NCBI RefSeq assembly: GCF_028622115.1
Contig: NZ_CP097263.1
Coordinates: 620,001 to 684,000, forward strand
Direction: 5' to 3'
Source of the DNA: Kutzneria chonburiensis
GTDB taxonomy: Bacteria; Actinomycetota; Actinomycetes; Mycobacteriales; Pseudonocardiaceae
DNA length: 64,000 bases
Of the stretch, positions 1-8,442 are shown piece by piece. Both the position numbers and the translations under genes were made by a program. The notes beneath the pieces were generated by a model. That model searched no databases, was not told where the DNA came from, and saw only the letters and a list, made by a program, of their open reading frames with translations. Each line of letters begins with the position of its first letter. Position 1 is the first letter of the stretch.

Positions 1-1194
1 CTCGGCCAGGTAACCGGCTCCGCCGCACGCCTCGCGGCAGGTCTGGATCACGGCCGTGGTGTGCCAGGTGGACAGTGCCTTGATGCCGGCGGCGTGGGAC
101 TCCAGCTCACGCTGCCGGCGTTCGTCCGGCTCGGAGGTGCTCTGCAACTCGTCCAGGGACCGCGTCAGGTTCTCCTGGGCGAAGTGCAGCGCATAGGACT
201 TTGCCAAAGCGGGGAGCAGTTTGCGTTGGTGCGCCTGGTAATCCAGTAGCACGACCTCGCGGGCGTCGTCCGGGCGGTTGAACTGGCGGCGGGCGTCGGC
301 GTAGCGGACGGCGACGGTCAGCGCGCGCTTGGCCGCGCTGCCGGCGCTGCCGGCCACGCTGACCCGGCCCCGGATCAGCGTGCCCAGCATGGTGAAGAAG
401 CGCCGGTTGTCGCTGTCGATCGGGCTGCGGTAGGTGCCGTCCGGCTCGACCTGGCCGTAGTGGTCGAGCAGGTTCTCCCTCGGCACGCGGACGTGGTCGA
501 AGCTCAGCCGTCCGTTGTCCACGCCGTTCAGGCCGCCCTTGCGGCCACAGTCCTCAATGGACATTCCGGGCAGTGGATTGCCTTCGTCGTCACGGATCGG
601 CACCAGGAAGGCGTGCACGCCGCGCCCGCGGCCGTCGGTGATCAGCTGCGCGAACACCACCGCCGCACGGCCGTCCCGCGCCGCGTTGCCGATGTAGTCC
701 TTGCGTGCGGACTGATGGGGCGTGTGCAGCACGAAGTCGGTGCCGTCATACGTGGCCGTCGTGCGCAGATGTTGCACGTCCGAACCGTGACCGGTCTCGG
801 TCATGGCGAAGCAGCCCGGCAGCGTCAGGTCCATGATGTCGGCGAGGTAGCGCTCGTGGTGCCGGCGCGTGCCCAGCAGCTGCACGGCCCCGCCGAACAG
901 CCCCCACTGCACGCCGGCCTTCACCATCAGCGACAGGTCGCCGAAGCCGAGCGTCTCGAACGCCACCACCGAGCCGCCGATGTCGCCGCCGCCACCGTAG
1001 GCGCGGTCGAAGCCCAGCTTCGGACCGTCCGTCTTGGCCAGCGCGTGCAGCTGTTCGAACACCAGCGCTCGGTGCTCTTCGGTGCTCAGGCCGCTGGTGT
1101 CGCGGTACTCGACGCCGGCCAGCTGCTCCCGCACCGTGCGGCGCAGCGTGGCCCACCGCCCGTCCAGGACCTCGGTGATCGAACTCGGCTCCAC
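1..1194 (-). CDS. Acyl-CoA oxidase / acyl-CoA dehydrogenase family protein (3' end outside the window)
   Basis: This is a flavoprotein of fatty-acyl-CoA beta-oxidation that would form the trans-2-enoyl-CoA, passing electrons to oxygen if it is a true oxidase. The visible 398 codons begin VEPSSITEVLDGRW and contain the family's central signature GCFAMTETGHGSDVQ, followed by RKDYIGNAARDG. After these come LSFDHVRVPREN and, near the left edge, QTCREACGGAGY, which is typical of the acyl-CoA oxidase branch. I chose the GTG at 1194 because the frame keeps family resemblance from there and because TAGTCT lies six bases upstream, as in leaderless actinobacterial genes. It diverges from the secreted protein gene at 1256, with a palindrome between them. 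The C-terminal domain is missing only because the window starts here. Confidence 0.88.
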   Translation of the reverse strand, partial: MEPSSITEVLDGRWATLRRTVREQLAGVEYRDTSGLSTEEHRALVFEQLHALAKTDGPKLGFDRAYGGGGDIGGSVVAFETLGFGDLSLMVKAGVQWGLFGGAVQLLGTRRHHERYLADIMDLTLPGCFAMTETGHGSDVQHLRTTATYDGTDFVLHTPHQSARKDYIGNAARDGRAAVVFAQLITDGRGRGVHAFLVPIRDDEGNPLPGMSIEDCGRKGGLNGVDNGRLSFDHVRVPRENLLDHYGQVEPDGTYRSPIDSDNRRFFTMLGTLIRGRVSVAGSAGSAAKRALTVAVRYADARRQFNRPDDAREVVLLDYQAHQRKLLPALAKSYALHFAQENLTRSLDELQSTSEPDERRQRELESHAAGIKALSTWHTTAVIQTCREACGGAGYLAE

Positions 1195-1204
1195 GGGCCG
1201 AGAC

Positions 1205-1220
1205 TACGCACATTTGCGTA
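1205..1220. promoter_or_regulatory. Palindromic site in the divergent acyl-CoA oxidase / secreted protein intergenic region
   Basis: The site TACGCACATTTGCGTA has perfect 6-base arms (TACGCA / TGCGTA) around a 4-base centre. It abuts the putative -10 hexamer TAGTCT (minus strand, 1201-1206) of the acyl-CoA oxidase gene, and ATGTGCG just downstream adds a second overlapping inverted repeat. A 14/16 match occurs at 39728-39743 upstream of the radical-SAM gene. Binding by a dimeric regulator is inferred from symmetry and position. Confidence 0.45.
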
Positions 1221-1255
1221 TGTGCGCCGATCAAGCCGCTGGCCAGGATGTCGCC

Positions 1256-2446
1256 ATGTCACGTATTCGGGCCACCGTGCTGGCGGCTGCCCTCACCATG
1301 GTCGCGGCGCTGCTCGGCGCGCCGGCCGCGCACGCCGGCAACGGCTTCTTCACCAAGCAGGATCTCACCGCCACCGCGGGCGCGCCGACGGGATTCGGCC
1401 CCCAGGTCGGCTGGACCACGCCGTGGGACAACAAGCGGCACTTTGCCTATTACGGTGGCGACAGCGAGCTCATCGTCGCGTCGGCCGCCGTCGGAGGCGC
1501 GTGGAGCTGGACCTCGCTCGTCCGTCGCGAGCCCATCAACACGTTCTACAGCGCGTACGCGTACTCCTGGGACCACAGTTCGCGCATCGTCTATGCCGAC
1601 GGCGTGACCCATCACCTGATCGAATGGTGGTCCAGCGACACCTCGCCGACCTGGCAGAAGGTCGATCTCACCGCCACCCACAACGGCCCGCTGATCCAGA
1701 CCGACCCGCACGGCTACGAGCAGGACGGCCAGCAGCACATCGTCTTTCGCGATGCGAACCCGGGGGGACCGCTGTGGGAGGCCGTGTACAAGCCCGGCGG
1801 CGACTGGACGTTCACGGACCTGACCGCGCTCACGGGCATCAAGCCGGCGTACAACGAAGGCTGGTGGATCAACGCGCGGTCGCTCGGCCTCGACGGCGAG
1901 GCCGTCGGCTACATCGGTGACGACGGCTATCCGCACGTGCTCATGGGGCAGCGTGGCCGATGGCTGGACACCCGGGTCGGCGTGGCCGCCGACGACCACG
2001 AGTACTACACCGTGAACTCCATGGCGTTCCTGCGCTACGGGCACCTGCAGCGCTACGCCTTCCGTTACATCACCAGCGATCACCACATGCACGAGGCGGC
2101 GTGGCAGGTCGGCCGGTGGACCGACACCGACGTCACCGCGGTCACCGGCGCCGCCCCGCGGCAGGTGCCCAACACGACCAGCGACTCGTTCCTGTGGAAT
2201 GCCGACGGCAGCGAGCACATGTTCACGGGTACCGACGACGGCACGGTGATCGAGTACGTGCGGACCTACGACGGCCGCTGGTTCCTGTGGCGGGACACCG
2301 GTCCCAACCCGAACAGTCCCGGCTGGGTCTGTGCCTTCGCCGCGGCGGACGACTTCACCAGTGGCACCGAGACCGAGTTCTACGTGTACTACGACGACGA
2401 CAAGCACGTGATCGTCGGCGATCTGACCGCGCCTTTCCAGGCCTGA
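1256..2446 (+). CDS. Secreted beta-propeller-like protein, copy 1
   Basis: This 396-residue protein has a clear Sec signal peptide (LAAALTMVAALLGAPAAHA, cleavage around residue 25) followed by GNGFFTKQDLT. The mature part is rich in Trp, Tyr, Asp and Gly and has repeated blocks of about 45-50 residues of the type 'W...VDLTA...G.P', 'W.FTDLTALTG' and 'WTDTDVTAVTG'. That pattern suggests a multi-bladed beta-propeller such as those of PLL-like or fucose-binding lectins. No catalytic motif is visible, so a carbohydrate-binding or surface role is only inferred. The ATG at 1256 is chosen because the signal peptide starts there, with CAGGA eight bases upstream. It is followed after 10 bases by a close homologue, so the pair looks like a tandem duplication in one operon. 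Confidence 0.75.
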   Translation: MSRIRATVLAAALTMVAALLGAPAAHAGNGFFTKQDLTATAGAPTGFGPQVGWTTPWDNKRHFAYYGGDSELIVASAAVGGAWSWTSLVRREPINTFYSAYAYSWDHSSRIVYADGVTHHLIEWWSSDTSPTWQKVDLTATHNGPLIQTDPHGYEQDGQQHIVFRDANPGGPLWEAVYKPGGDWTFTDLTALTGIKPAYNEGWWINARSLGLDGEAVGYIGDDGYPHVLMGQRGRWLDTRVGVAADDHEYYTVNSMAFLRYGHLQRYAFRYITSDHHMHEAAWQVGRWTDTDVTAVTGAAPRQVPNTTSDSFLWNADGSEHMFTGTDDGTVIEYVRTYDGRWFLWRDTGPNPNSPGWVCAFAAADDFTSGTETEFYVYYDDDKHVIVGDLTAPFQA

Positions 2447-2456
2447 AAGGGAATCA

Positions 2457-3644
2457 GTGAGACGCAAGGGCATGCTGTCGCTCGTGTTGGCCGCCGGCCT
2501 GGCCGTGCTCGGCGCGCCGGCCGCGCACGCCGGCAACGGCTACTTCACCGCCCAGGACCTGACCACGTCGATCGGCGCGCCCATCGGTTTGGGCCAACCG
2601 GTCGGGTGGTCGACTCCGTGGGACCTGAAGCGGCACTTCGCCTACGTCGGCTATCACGGTTCCGAGCTCATCGTGGCCAGCTCGTCGCCGGGCGGCGGCT
2701 GGACGTGGACCCGGGCCGTCGATCACGTCTACGGCGGTTTCCTGTCGGCGTACTCGTATTCGTGGGACCACAGCTCGCACATCGTCTACGAGGACGGCGT
2801 GCGGCATCACTTGATGGAGACGTGGTCGAGCGACGCTTCGCCGACGTGGCAGACCGTCGACCTGACCGCGACCTACGGCGGGCCCGACGTCAGCATGGAT
2901 CCGCACGGGTATGAGCAGGACGGCGAGCAGCACATCACGTTCGAGCGGGTCGACACCAACGCCGGCGAGCTCTGGCAGGCTGTGTTCAAGCCCGGTGTCG
3001 GCTGGCGTTTCGTCAACGTGTCCGCCGCCAGCGGCGTCCACATGATCGACGACCTCGGTTGGTCCCTGCACGCCACGTCCCTCGGCCTCGACGGCGAGGC
3101 CATCGGCTACCTCAGTGCCGACGGCTATCCACACGTGTTGGTCGGCCGGCGTGGCCAGTGGTCCGATCTTCGCGTCGGTGGGCAGTACCAGCTCACCTAT
3201 TTCAACCTCATCTCCATGGTGTTCTTGCGTGAGGGCCACACCCAGCGATACGTGCTGCGCTATCCCGGTTCCGACGGCGACGTGCACGAGGCCGCTTGGA
3301 CCGCTGCCGGCTGGACCGACACCGACGTCACCGCCGTGACCGGTTCGCGTGGCATAGCGGAGCCTTTCCTGGCCAACGACTCCTACATCTGGAACGCCGA
3401 CGGCAGCGAGCACATGTTCGCCACCGACCGCTCCACCCTCGCCGTCCACGAGTTCGTCCGCACCCGCGACGGCCGTTGGTTCTTCTGGACCGACACCGGT
3501 CCCGTGCACAACGACCTCGGCTGGGTCGCCGGTTTCGCCGCCCCCGACGATTCCGTGCACGGCACCGAGACCGAGTTCTACATCTATTACGACGACAATT
3601 CCCACGTCATCGTCTCGGACCTGTCCGCGCCCTACCAGGCGTGA
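2457..3644 (+). CDS. Secreted beta-propeller-like protein, copy 2
   Basis: This 395-residue homologue of the upstream gene starts at GTG 2457, with an alternative ATG at 2472. The signal peptide ends APAAHAGNGYF, nearly the same junction as copy 1. Shared blocks run through the whole length, including SYSWDHSS.IVY.DGV.HHL, DPHGYEQDG.QHI, LGLDGEA.GY, FLWNADGSEHMF-type and TETEFY.YYDD near the end. The two therefore arose by duplication and have diverged substantially. Substrate or ligand is unknown. The 10-base spacing indicates co-transcription and probably co-secretion. Confidence 0.75.
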   Translation: MRRKGMLSLVLAAGLAVLGAPAAHAGNGYFTAQDLTTSIGAPIGLGQPVGWSTPWDLKRHFAYVGYHGSELIVASSSPGGGWTWTRAVDHVYGGFLSAYSYSWDHSSHIVYEDGVRHHLMETWSSDASPTWQTVDLTATYGGPDVSMDPHGYEQDGEQHITFERVDTNAGELWQAVFKPGVGWRFVNVSAASGVHMIDDLGWSLHATSLGLDGEAIGYLSADGYPHVLVGRRGQWSDLRVGGQYQLTYFNLISMVFLREGHTQRYVLRYPGSDGDVHEAAWTAAGWTDTDVTAVTGSRGIAEPFLANDSYIWNADGSEHMFATDRSTLAVHEFVRTRDGRWFFWTDTGPVHNDLGWVAGFAAPDDSVHGTETEFYIYYDDNSHVIVSDLSAPYQA

Positions 3645-3690
3645 TCGGTGTGGGGGAACAACCGCAGGGGTCCGGGGTGTTGCACGTCGT

Positions 3691-4071
3691 ATGACGACGA
3701 GCAAGCCGGTGAAGGTTCCTGACGCGCAGCACCCGATCACCGTGACCGCCCAGGGCCAGCATGTGGTCGCGACGGTCGGCGGGCGGGTCATCGCCGACAC
3801 GCGGGCCGCGTTGACCTTGCAGGAGAGCACCTATCCCGCCGTGCAGTACATTCCGCGCGCCGACGTGGACTTTTCCCTGTTGGAGCGGTCTGCGCACGAG
3901 ACGTATTGCCCGTACAAGGGTGACGCCTCGTACTACAGCATTCGGGCGGGGGAGACGTCGGCCGACAACGCCGTGTGGACCTATGAGCAGCCGTATGACG
4001 CCGTCGCCGACATCAAGGACTATGTCGCTTTCTACCCGAACGTCGTCGATGTGCAGGTCCGCGAGGACTGA
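3691..4071 (+). CDS. DUF427 domain protein
   Basis: This 126-residue cytoplasmic protein belongs to the DUF427 family, shown by ETYCPYKGDASYYSI and NAVWTYEQPYDAVADIKDYVAFYP, the two best-conserved blocks of that family. DUF427 proteins form small beta-barrel folds of unsettled biochemical role in actinobacteria. It lies 46 bases after the second propeller gene and three bases before the luciferase-like oxidoreductase start, so it probably shares a transcript with the latter. The length is normal for the family and nothing is missing. Confidence 0.85.
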   Translation: MTTSKPVKVPDAQHPITVTAQGQHVVATVGGRVIADTRAALTLQESTYPAVQYIPRADVDFSLLERSAHETYCPYKGDASYYSIRAGETSADNAVWTYEQPYDAVADIKDYVAFYPNVVDVQVRED

Positions 4072-4074
4072 GCC

Positions 4075-4953
4075 GTGGTGAAGGTGCGGTTGGGCGTCGG
4101 CCTCGGCGCCGGCGCCGCCGACTTCCCGTCGGTGGTGGACGAGTTGGAGTCCGCCGGCGTCGATTCGCTGTGGCTGTCCGAGGTCGTGTACGGCGCGAAT
4201 GTGGAGCCGTTGATCGGCATGACCCATGCGCTGGCCCGTACGGTCCGGTTGAAGGTCGGCACCGGTGTCTCGGTGCTGCCCGGCCGTCATCCCGTCCTGG
4301 TGGCCAAGCAGTTGGCCACGCTCGCCGGCTTGGCGCCGAGGCGTGTCCTGCCCGTTTTCGGCCTCCGTCCGGCCCGCCGCGCCGAGTGGAACCTGTTTCC
4401 CGTCCCTTCGGGCCGTCGCGCCGCCGTTTTCGACGAGTCGCTCCAGCTCGTGAAGCTCTTGCTCACCTCGGACAACGTCCAGTTCTCGGGCGAGTTCTTC
4501 CAGCTGGACGGTGTTTCCCTCGCCGACCGCCCCGCCCGTCCGGTGGACATCTGGGTCGGCGGCAGCGCCCCGTCCGCCCTTCGCCGCGTCGGCCGCCTCG
4601 CCGACGGCTGGCTCGGCAGTTTCGTCTCTCCGTCTCAGGCCAAGCTGGCCGTCGAGACCATCAAGGCCGCCGCCGCTGACGCCGGCCGCGAGGTCGAGGA
4701 GGACCACTACGGCCTTTCCCTGGCCGTCGCCCCGTTCGGCATTCCTCCCGAGCTGGCCCGCGCCGCTTCCGACCGTGCCCCCGGCATCGATCCCGCCGAC
4801 CTCGTCGCCACCAGTTGGGACGACGCCCGGCGCCTCCTGGACCGCTACCTCGACGCCGGCCTGTCCAAGTTCGTCCTCCGCCCCGCCGGCCCCGTTTCGT
4901 GGTCCGACTTCATGCGGCATTTCCTGCCCCTGGCCGAGGCCTTGCACAACTAG
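4075..4953 (+). CDS. LLM-class (luciferase-like) flavin or F420-dependent oxidoreductase
   Basis: This 292-residue TIM-barrel oxidoreductase has typical family features: an N-terminal strand MVKVRLGVGLG, a helix with SLWLSEVVYG, VRLKVGTGVSVLPGRHP, a flavin-region IWVGGSAPSALRRVGRLADGW, and ARRLLDRYLDAGLSKFVLRP at the C-terminus. Short single-chain members of this size often use coenzyme F420, but the cofactor cannot be read from sequence alone. GTG 4075 or GTG 4078 could be the start. Its last 44 bases overlap the convergent HNH gene. The substrate is unknown. Confidence 0.82.
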   Translation: MVKVRLGVGLGAGAADFPSVVDELESAGVDSLWLSEVVYGANVEPLIGMTHALARTVRLKVGTGVSVLPGRHPVLVAKQLATLAGLAPRRVLPVFGLRPARRAEWNLFPVPSGRRAAVFDESLQLVKLLLTSDNVQFSGEFFQLDGVSLADRPARPVDIWVGGSAPSALRRVGRLADGWLGSFVSPSQAKLAVETIKAAAADAGREVEEDHYGLSLAVAPFGIPPELARAASDRAPGIDPADLVATSWDDARRLLDRYLDAGLSKFVLRPAGPVSWSDFMRHFLPLAEALHN

Positions 4954-6090
4954 CCTTCAGCAGGTCGTCGAACACCGGCACGTTGTCCTCGATCCGTACT
5001 CCCCAGTTCCCGTGATGCACCACCCGATGATGCTCACCACACAGCAACACCAGATTGTCCAACGCGGTCACCCCACCATCAGCCCAGTGCACCGCATGAT
5101 GCCCGTGACACTGACGCGGCCGGCGATCACACCCCGGAAACGCACACCCCTTGTCCCGCTGTATCAACGCCTTCCTGATCGGCCCCGGGATCGTCCGCCG
5201 GGCCCGCCCCACATCCAGCACCTCCGACCTCGCCCCAAGATCACCCGCATCACCTTGCTGTCACACCCAATCCTGCGCACCGAATGCACATTCAGCACAC
5301 CCCCACCCTCAATCCGCGCGGTCGCCTTCCGCTGCTCGAACTCCGCCATCGACATCGTCAACGCCAGATGCGGCCGCTCCCCACCCTCCACCGGCAGATC
5401 CTCACTCGCCGCCGCCATCCCGATGATCTCCACCAACGCATCCCCCTGCCGCTCCACCAACGTACGCGAGTCCTTGCCCGACGTCGGCTTCGCCAACGGA
5501 CTCAGCAACGCCTCCAACCCCGCCCCCGCCTCCGCATCAATCCGCCCCCTGATCACCACCGACCCATCCCGGCGCGTCTCCACAGACAACTCCCGCTCAG
5601 GCCGCGCCAACTCCCGATCATCCGGCGCTTTCCCGTCCTGATCCAACAACTGCAAGATGCGCAGCCCGATCGCCTTCAACCGCGCCCCGTCAAACTCCAC
5701 CGCGTTCTCCAGCAACACCGCCTCAACCTTGTCCCGATCGACCTCCGGCGCCTCATCCAGAGTCTTCCCGATCACGTTCAGATGCAGCCGACTCAGCACC
5801 CCCGCCCCCGCCGCTTCCCTGATCTGCCTGCTACGAAACAACTCCGCATGCCGCAACAGCTCCCGCCCCTGCCCCCGCGTGAGCTTCCACCGCCGCATCA
5901 GATCCGTCACCATCGCCCGGCGATCGTCCTTCGCCCCCGGCGTCCGCGACCACAACTCCGCCACCACCCCCACCTGCCGCGCATAATCCCTCCTACGCCG
6001 CTCTTCAATCTCCCCACCCACCTCCCACAACTCCCCCTCCCCATACTTCCACAACTCGTCTTCCACAGACTTCCCCCAGCCCTCTTCCAT
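4910..6090 (-). pseudogene. DUF222-HNH endonuclease family protein, frameshifted
   Basis: Reading from ATG 6090 the first frame encodes a complete DUF222 region, ending IGCDSKVMRVILG. The next frame then supplies RSEVLDVGRARRTIPGPIR and an HNH domain (DKGCAFPGCDRRPRQC, HHAVHWADGG, LVLLCGEHHRVVH). The join falls at the run of four C at 5233-5236 (G on the coding strand). One more G would restore a 393-residue protein of ordinary DUF222-HNH length. These 13E12-type genes are multicopy in actinobacteria and some are linked to repetitive elements. Either the gene is inactivated or one base of a homopolymer is missing from the sequence. TAGAAT six bases upstream of the ATG suggests a leaderless start. 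Confidence 0.82.
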
Positions 6091-6096
6091 ACCCCC

Positions 6097-6102
6097 ATTC
6101 TA
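6097..6102 (-). promoter_or_regulatory. Putative -10 element of a leaderless promoter for the DUF222-HNH gene
   Basis: TAGAAT on the minus strand matches TANNNT exactly and is followed by six bases and then the ATG at 6090. This is the spacing seen for leaderless mRNAs in actinobacteria. There is no Shine-Dalgarno sequence in the gap. The -35 region is not convincing. Confidence 0.45.
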
Positions 6103-6142
6103 CGCGCCCCAAAAGATCGATTTCCGTTACACACCAACCCAT

Positions 6143-6154
6143 ACACGATCGTGT
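6143..6154. promoter_or_regulatory. 12-bp palindrome in the 289-base HNH/phosphotransferase gap
   Basis: ACACGATCGTGT is a perfect palindrome in a comparatively AT-rich part of the spacer 6091-6379, between divergent genes. A short CTGAAG-N4-CTTCAG hairpin follows around 6161-6178. Nothing else in this spacer looks like a gene. An operator role is a guess from symmetry and location. Confidence 0.25.
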
Positions 6155-6379
6155 CACCATCCTGAAGCCGCCTTCAGAAAAGCGCTTTCCAGCACCATTC
6201 ACCCGCCTCCCTCGCGCACCCAACCCACACGACCAGGCGGGCGACATTCTGGAATGTGTTGGGAGAGAGGGATGTCAACCGCGCGGCGCGGGCGCCTGAA
6301 GCAGCCCCGGCGGAGCGGATCCTGGCTACAGGCCCCCGACAAAGCTGAGCCGGCAACCACTGCGTGCGAGGATGGGGAG

Positions 6380-7285
6380 ATGCCATCTCGATCGCATGCT
6401 GTGGATTCTGACCTGCTGGCCCGGTGGTGTGTGGAGCATCTGGGGAGTGGGCCGGCGAAGGAGCTCTTCAGGTCGGGGCATCTGTCGGCGGTGATGGGGC
6501 TGCGGCTGGATGACGGGCGGGAGGTGGTGGTCAAGGTACGCCCGGACTCGCCGCGCCTGGCGGCATGTGTGGAAGTTCAACGCCGTATGTTCGAAGCGGG
6601 CTACCCGTGCCCGGAGCCGCTGACGGGCGTGGAGAGGCTGGGCGGCGACATGGCGACGGCGGAAAGGTACGTGCCGGGCGGGGCGGTGCTGCCGGGCGGG
6701 AAAGACGCGTCGGTGGCATTTGCGGAAGCGTTTGTGGGGCTGATGGAGCTTGCGCCGAGGCCGGAAGAGGTAGGAACGCTCAACCCGCCACCGGAGTGGA
6801 TGGACTGGAATCACTGCGGGGAAGGACTGTGGCCCAAGCCCGACCTGGACGGCGTGGCGGGAGCGGAGTGGATCGACGAAGCGGGGCGGAGGGCCCGGGA
6901 AAGGCTGCGGGCGGACGAAGGCGCGGCGGTGATCGGGCATTGCGACTGGCTGGCGGGCAACGTGCGCTGGAATGAAGGCGAACTGCTGGTGGTGCACGAC
7001 TGGGACAGCGTGGCGGCGGAGAGCGAAGCGGTCCTGGTGGGGTGTGCGGCGGCGCTGCATTCGACGGTCGACCCCGAAGAACTGGCCACGGTGGAAGAGA
7101 CGGAACGGTTCCTCGTGGCGTACGGCCGGGCGCGGGGACGGGAGCTCGACGAGAACGAAAGAAGAAGGGCGTGGGCGGCGGGGGTCTGGACGAGGGCCTT
7201 CGACGCGAAGTGTCAACATGCGATGGGGCAACGCATCACGGCGTTGTCGGAGGGCGAGGCCCGCGAACGGCTCAAGCGGGCCTAG
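6380..7285 (+). CDS. Aminoglycoside-phosphotransferase-fold (APH) family protein
   Basis: This 301-residue kinase-fold protein shows the ATP-lysine strand as VVVKVRPDSPRL and the catalytic loop as VIGHCDWLAGNVRW, where the usual HGD is HCD and the Asn follows as expected. The metal-binding segment is VVHDWDSVAAE. Members phosphorylate small alcohols, sugars, antibiotics or homoserine; the substrate here is not predictable. An upstream extension to 6254 is open, but ATG 6380, preceded by GGGGA, starts where family homology starts. The stop overlaps the convergent CoA-transferase stop by four bases. The HGD to HCD change leaves the catalytic Asp in place. Confidence 0.78.
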   Translation: MPSRSHAVDSDLLARWCVEHLGSGPAKELFRSGHLSAVMGLRLDDGREVVVKVRPDSPRLAACVEVQRRMFEAGYPCPEPLTGVERLGGDMATAERYVPGGAVLPGGKDASVAFAEAFVGLMELAPRPEEVGTLNPPPEWMDWNHCGEGLWPKPDLDGVAGAEWIDEAGRRARERLRADEGAAVIGHCDWLAGNVRWNEGELLVVHDWDSVAAESEAVLVGCAAALHSTVDPEELATVEETERFLVAYGRARGRELDENERRRAWAAGVWTRAFDAKCQHAMGQRITALSEGEARERLKRA

Positions 7286-8409
7286 AAGCCGAGCCAACGA
7301 AGGACGGACTCGGTGTGCTGGCCCACAGCGGGCACGGGACCCATCGAAGGCTCCTGACCGCGAACGGTGACGGGCGGCAACAAAGCCTGGACGTCGCCGC
7401 CGGGCGTCGAGACGGTGCGCCAACGATCACGGGACTGTAGCTGGGGATGCTGAGCGAACTCGGCAACGGTGCGCTGCTGACCGAAAGCGATCCGGGCGGA
7501 CTCCAATCGCCCGACGAGCTCGGAACCACTCAACCCGCCGAAGACGGAGTCGATCACGGCGTCGAGCTCCGAACGGTGCGCCACGCGAGCGGAGTTCGAA
7601 GCGAAACGGGCGTCAACAGCGACATGGGGCAGCAGAAGGACAACCCGGCAGAACTCGAGCCACTCGCGCTCGTTCTGCACGCCCAACTGGAGCACGGCGC
7701 CGTCACCGGCCCGGTAAGCGCCATAAGGCGCGATGGTGGCGTGATGGACGCCGCTACGAACGGGCGCGGAACCGCCATAAACGCCGTAGTAGTAAGGAAA
7801 ACCCATCCACTCGCCCAGAGCCTCCAGCATGGACACCTCGAAAGCGCAGCCCCGCCCGGTGCGAGAACGGTCGTACAACGCGGTGAGAATGCCGCTGTAC
7901 GCGTACATTCCGGCGGCGATGTCGGCGGCGGCGATGCCGACCTTCGCCGGCGACGACGGAGTACCGGTCACGGAGATGAGCCCGGCCTCGCTCTGGATGA
8001 GCAGGTCGTACGCCTTGCGGTCACGGTAGGGCCCATCGGAGCCGTAACCGGAGATGTCGCACGTGATGAGCCGCGGAAAGTCCTCGGCCAAGGACGCACC
8101 GAACCCGAGTCGACCCATGGCACCGGGGGCGAGGTTCTGGACGAAGACGTCGGCCCGGGCGAGCAGAGCCCGCAACACATGGGCGTCCTGCTTCAGGTCG
8201 AGCTCGACGCTCTCCTTGCCACGGTTGAGCCACACGAAATGGCTGGACTGACCGTGCACGGCAGCGTCGTAGTCACGGGCGAAGTCGCCGCCGGGCCGCT
8301 CGATCTTGATGACCCGGGCGCCGAGGTCGGCGAGCTGACGGGTCGCGAACGGCGCGGCGACGGCCTGCTCGACGGCGACGACGAGCAGCCCACTCAACGG
8401 TCCTGGCAT
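7282..8409 (-). CDS. CaiB/BaiF family CoA-transferase
   Basis: This 375-residue class III CoA-transferase moves coenzyme A between carboxylic acids by a ping-pong mechanism. The sequence opens PLSGLLVVAVEQAVAAPFATRQLADLGARVIKIE, the family's standard N-terminal block. Next comes LDLKQD.HVLRALLARADVFVQNLAPGAMGRLG, in which the Asp of the preceding LDL-type segment and the NLAPG motif mark the active site. ITCDISGYGSDGPYRDRKAYDLLIQ follows. GGAGGT lies five bases before ATG 8409. A much longer open frame upstream (to 9564) is only the antisense of the monooxygenase and was not used. The divergent FAD monooxygenase starts 33 bases away, so both may serve degradation of one aromatic or carboxylic substrate. 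Confidence 0.88.
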   Translation of the reverse strand: MPGPLSGLLVVAVEQAVAAPFATRQLADLGARVIKIERPGGDFARDYDAAVHGQSSHFVWLNRGKESVELDLKQDAHVLRALLARADVFVQNLAPGAMGRLGFGASLAEDFPRLITCDISGYGSDGPYRDRKAYDLLIQSEAGLISVTGTPSSPAKVGIAAADIAAGMYAYSGILTALYDRSRTGRGCAFEVSMLEALGEWMGFPYYYGVYGGSAPVRSGVHHATIAPYGAYRAGDGAVLQLGVQNEREWLEFCRVVLLLPHVAVDARFASNSARVAHRSELDAVIDSVFGGLSGSELVGRLESARIAFGQQRTVAEFAQHPQLQSRDRWRTVSTPGGDVQALLPPVTVRGQEPSMGPVPAVGQHTESVLRWLGF

Positions 8410-8442
8410 CGGTACCTCCTGATCACCCGCAATAATGGACCC

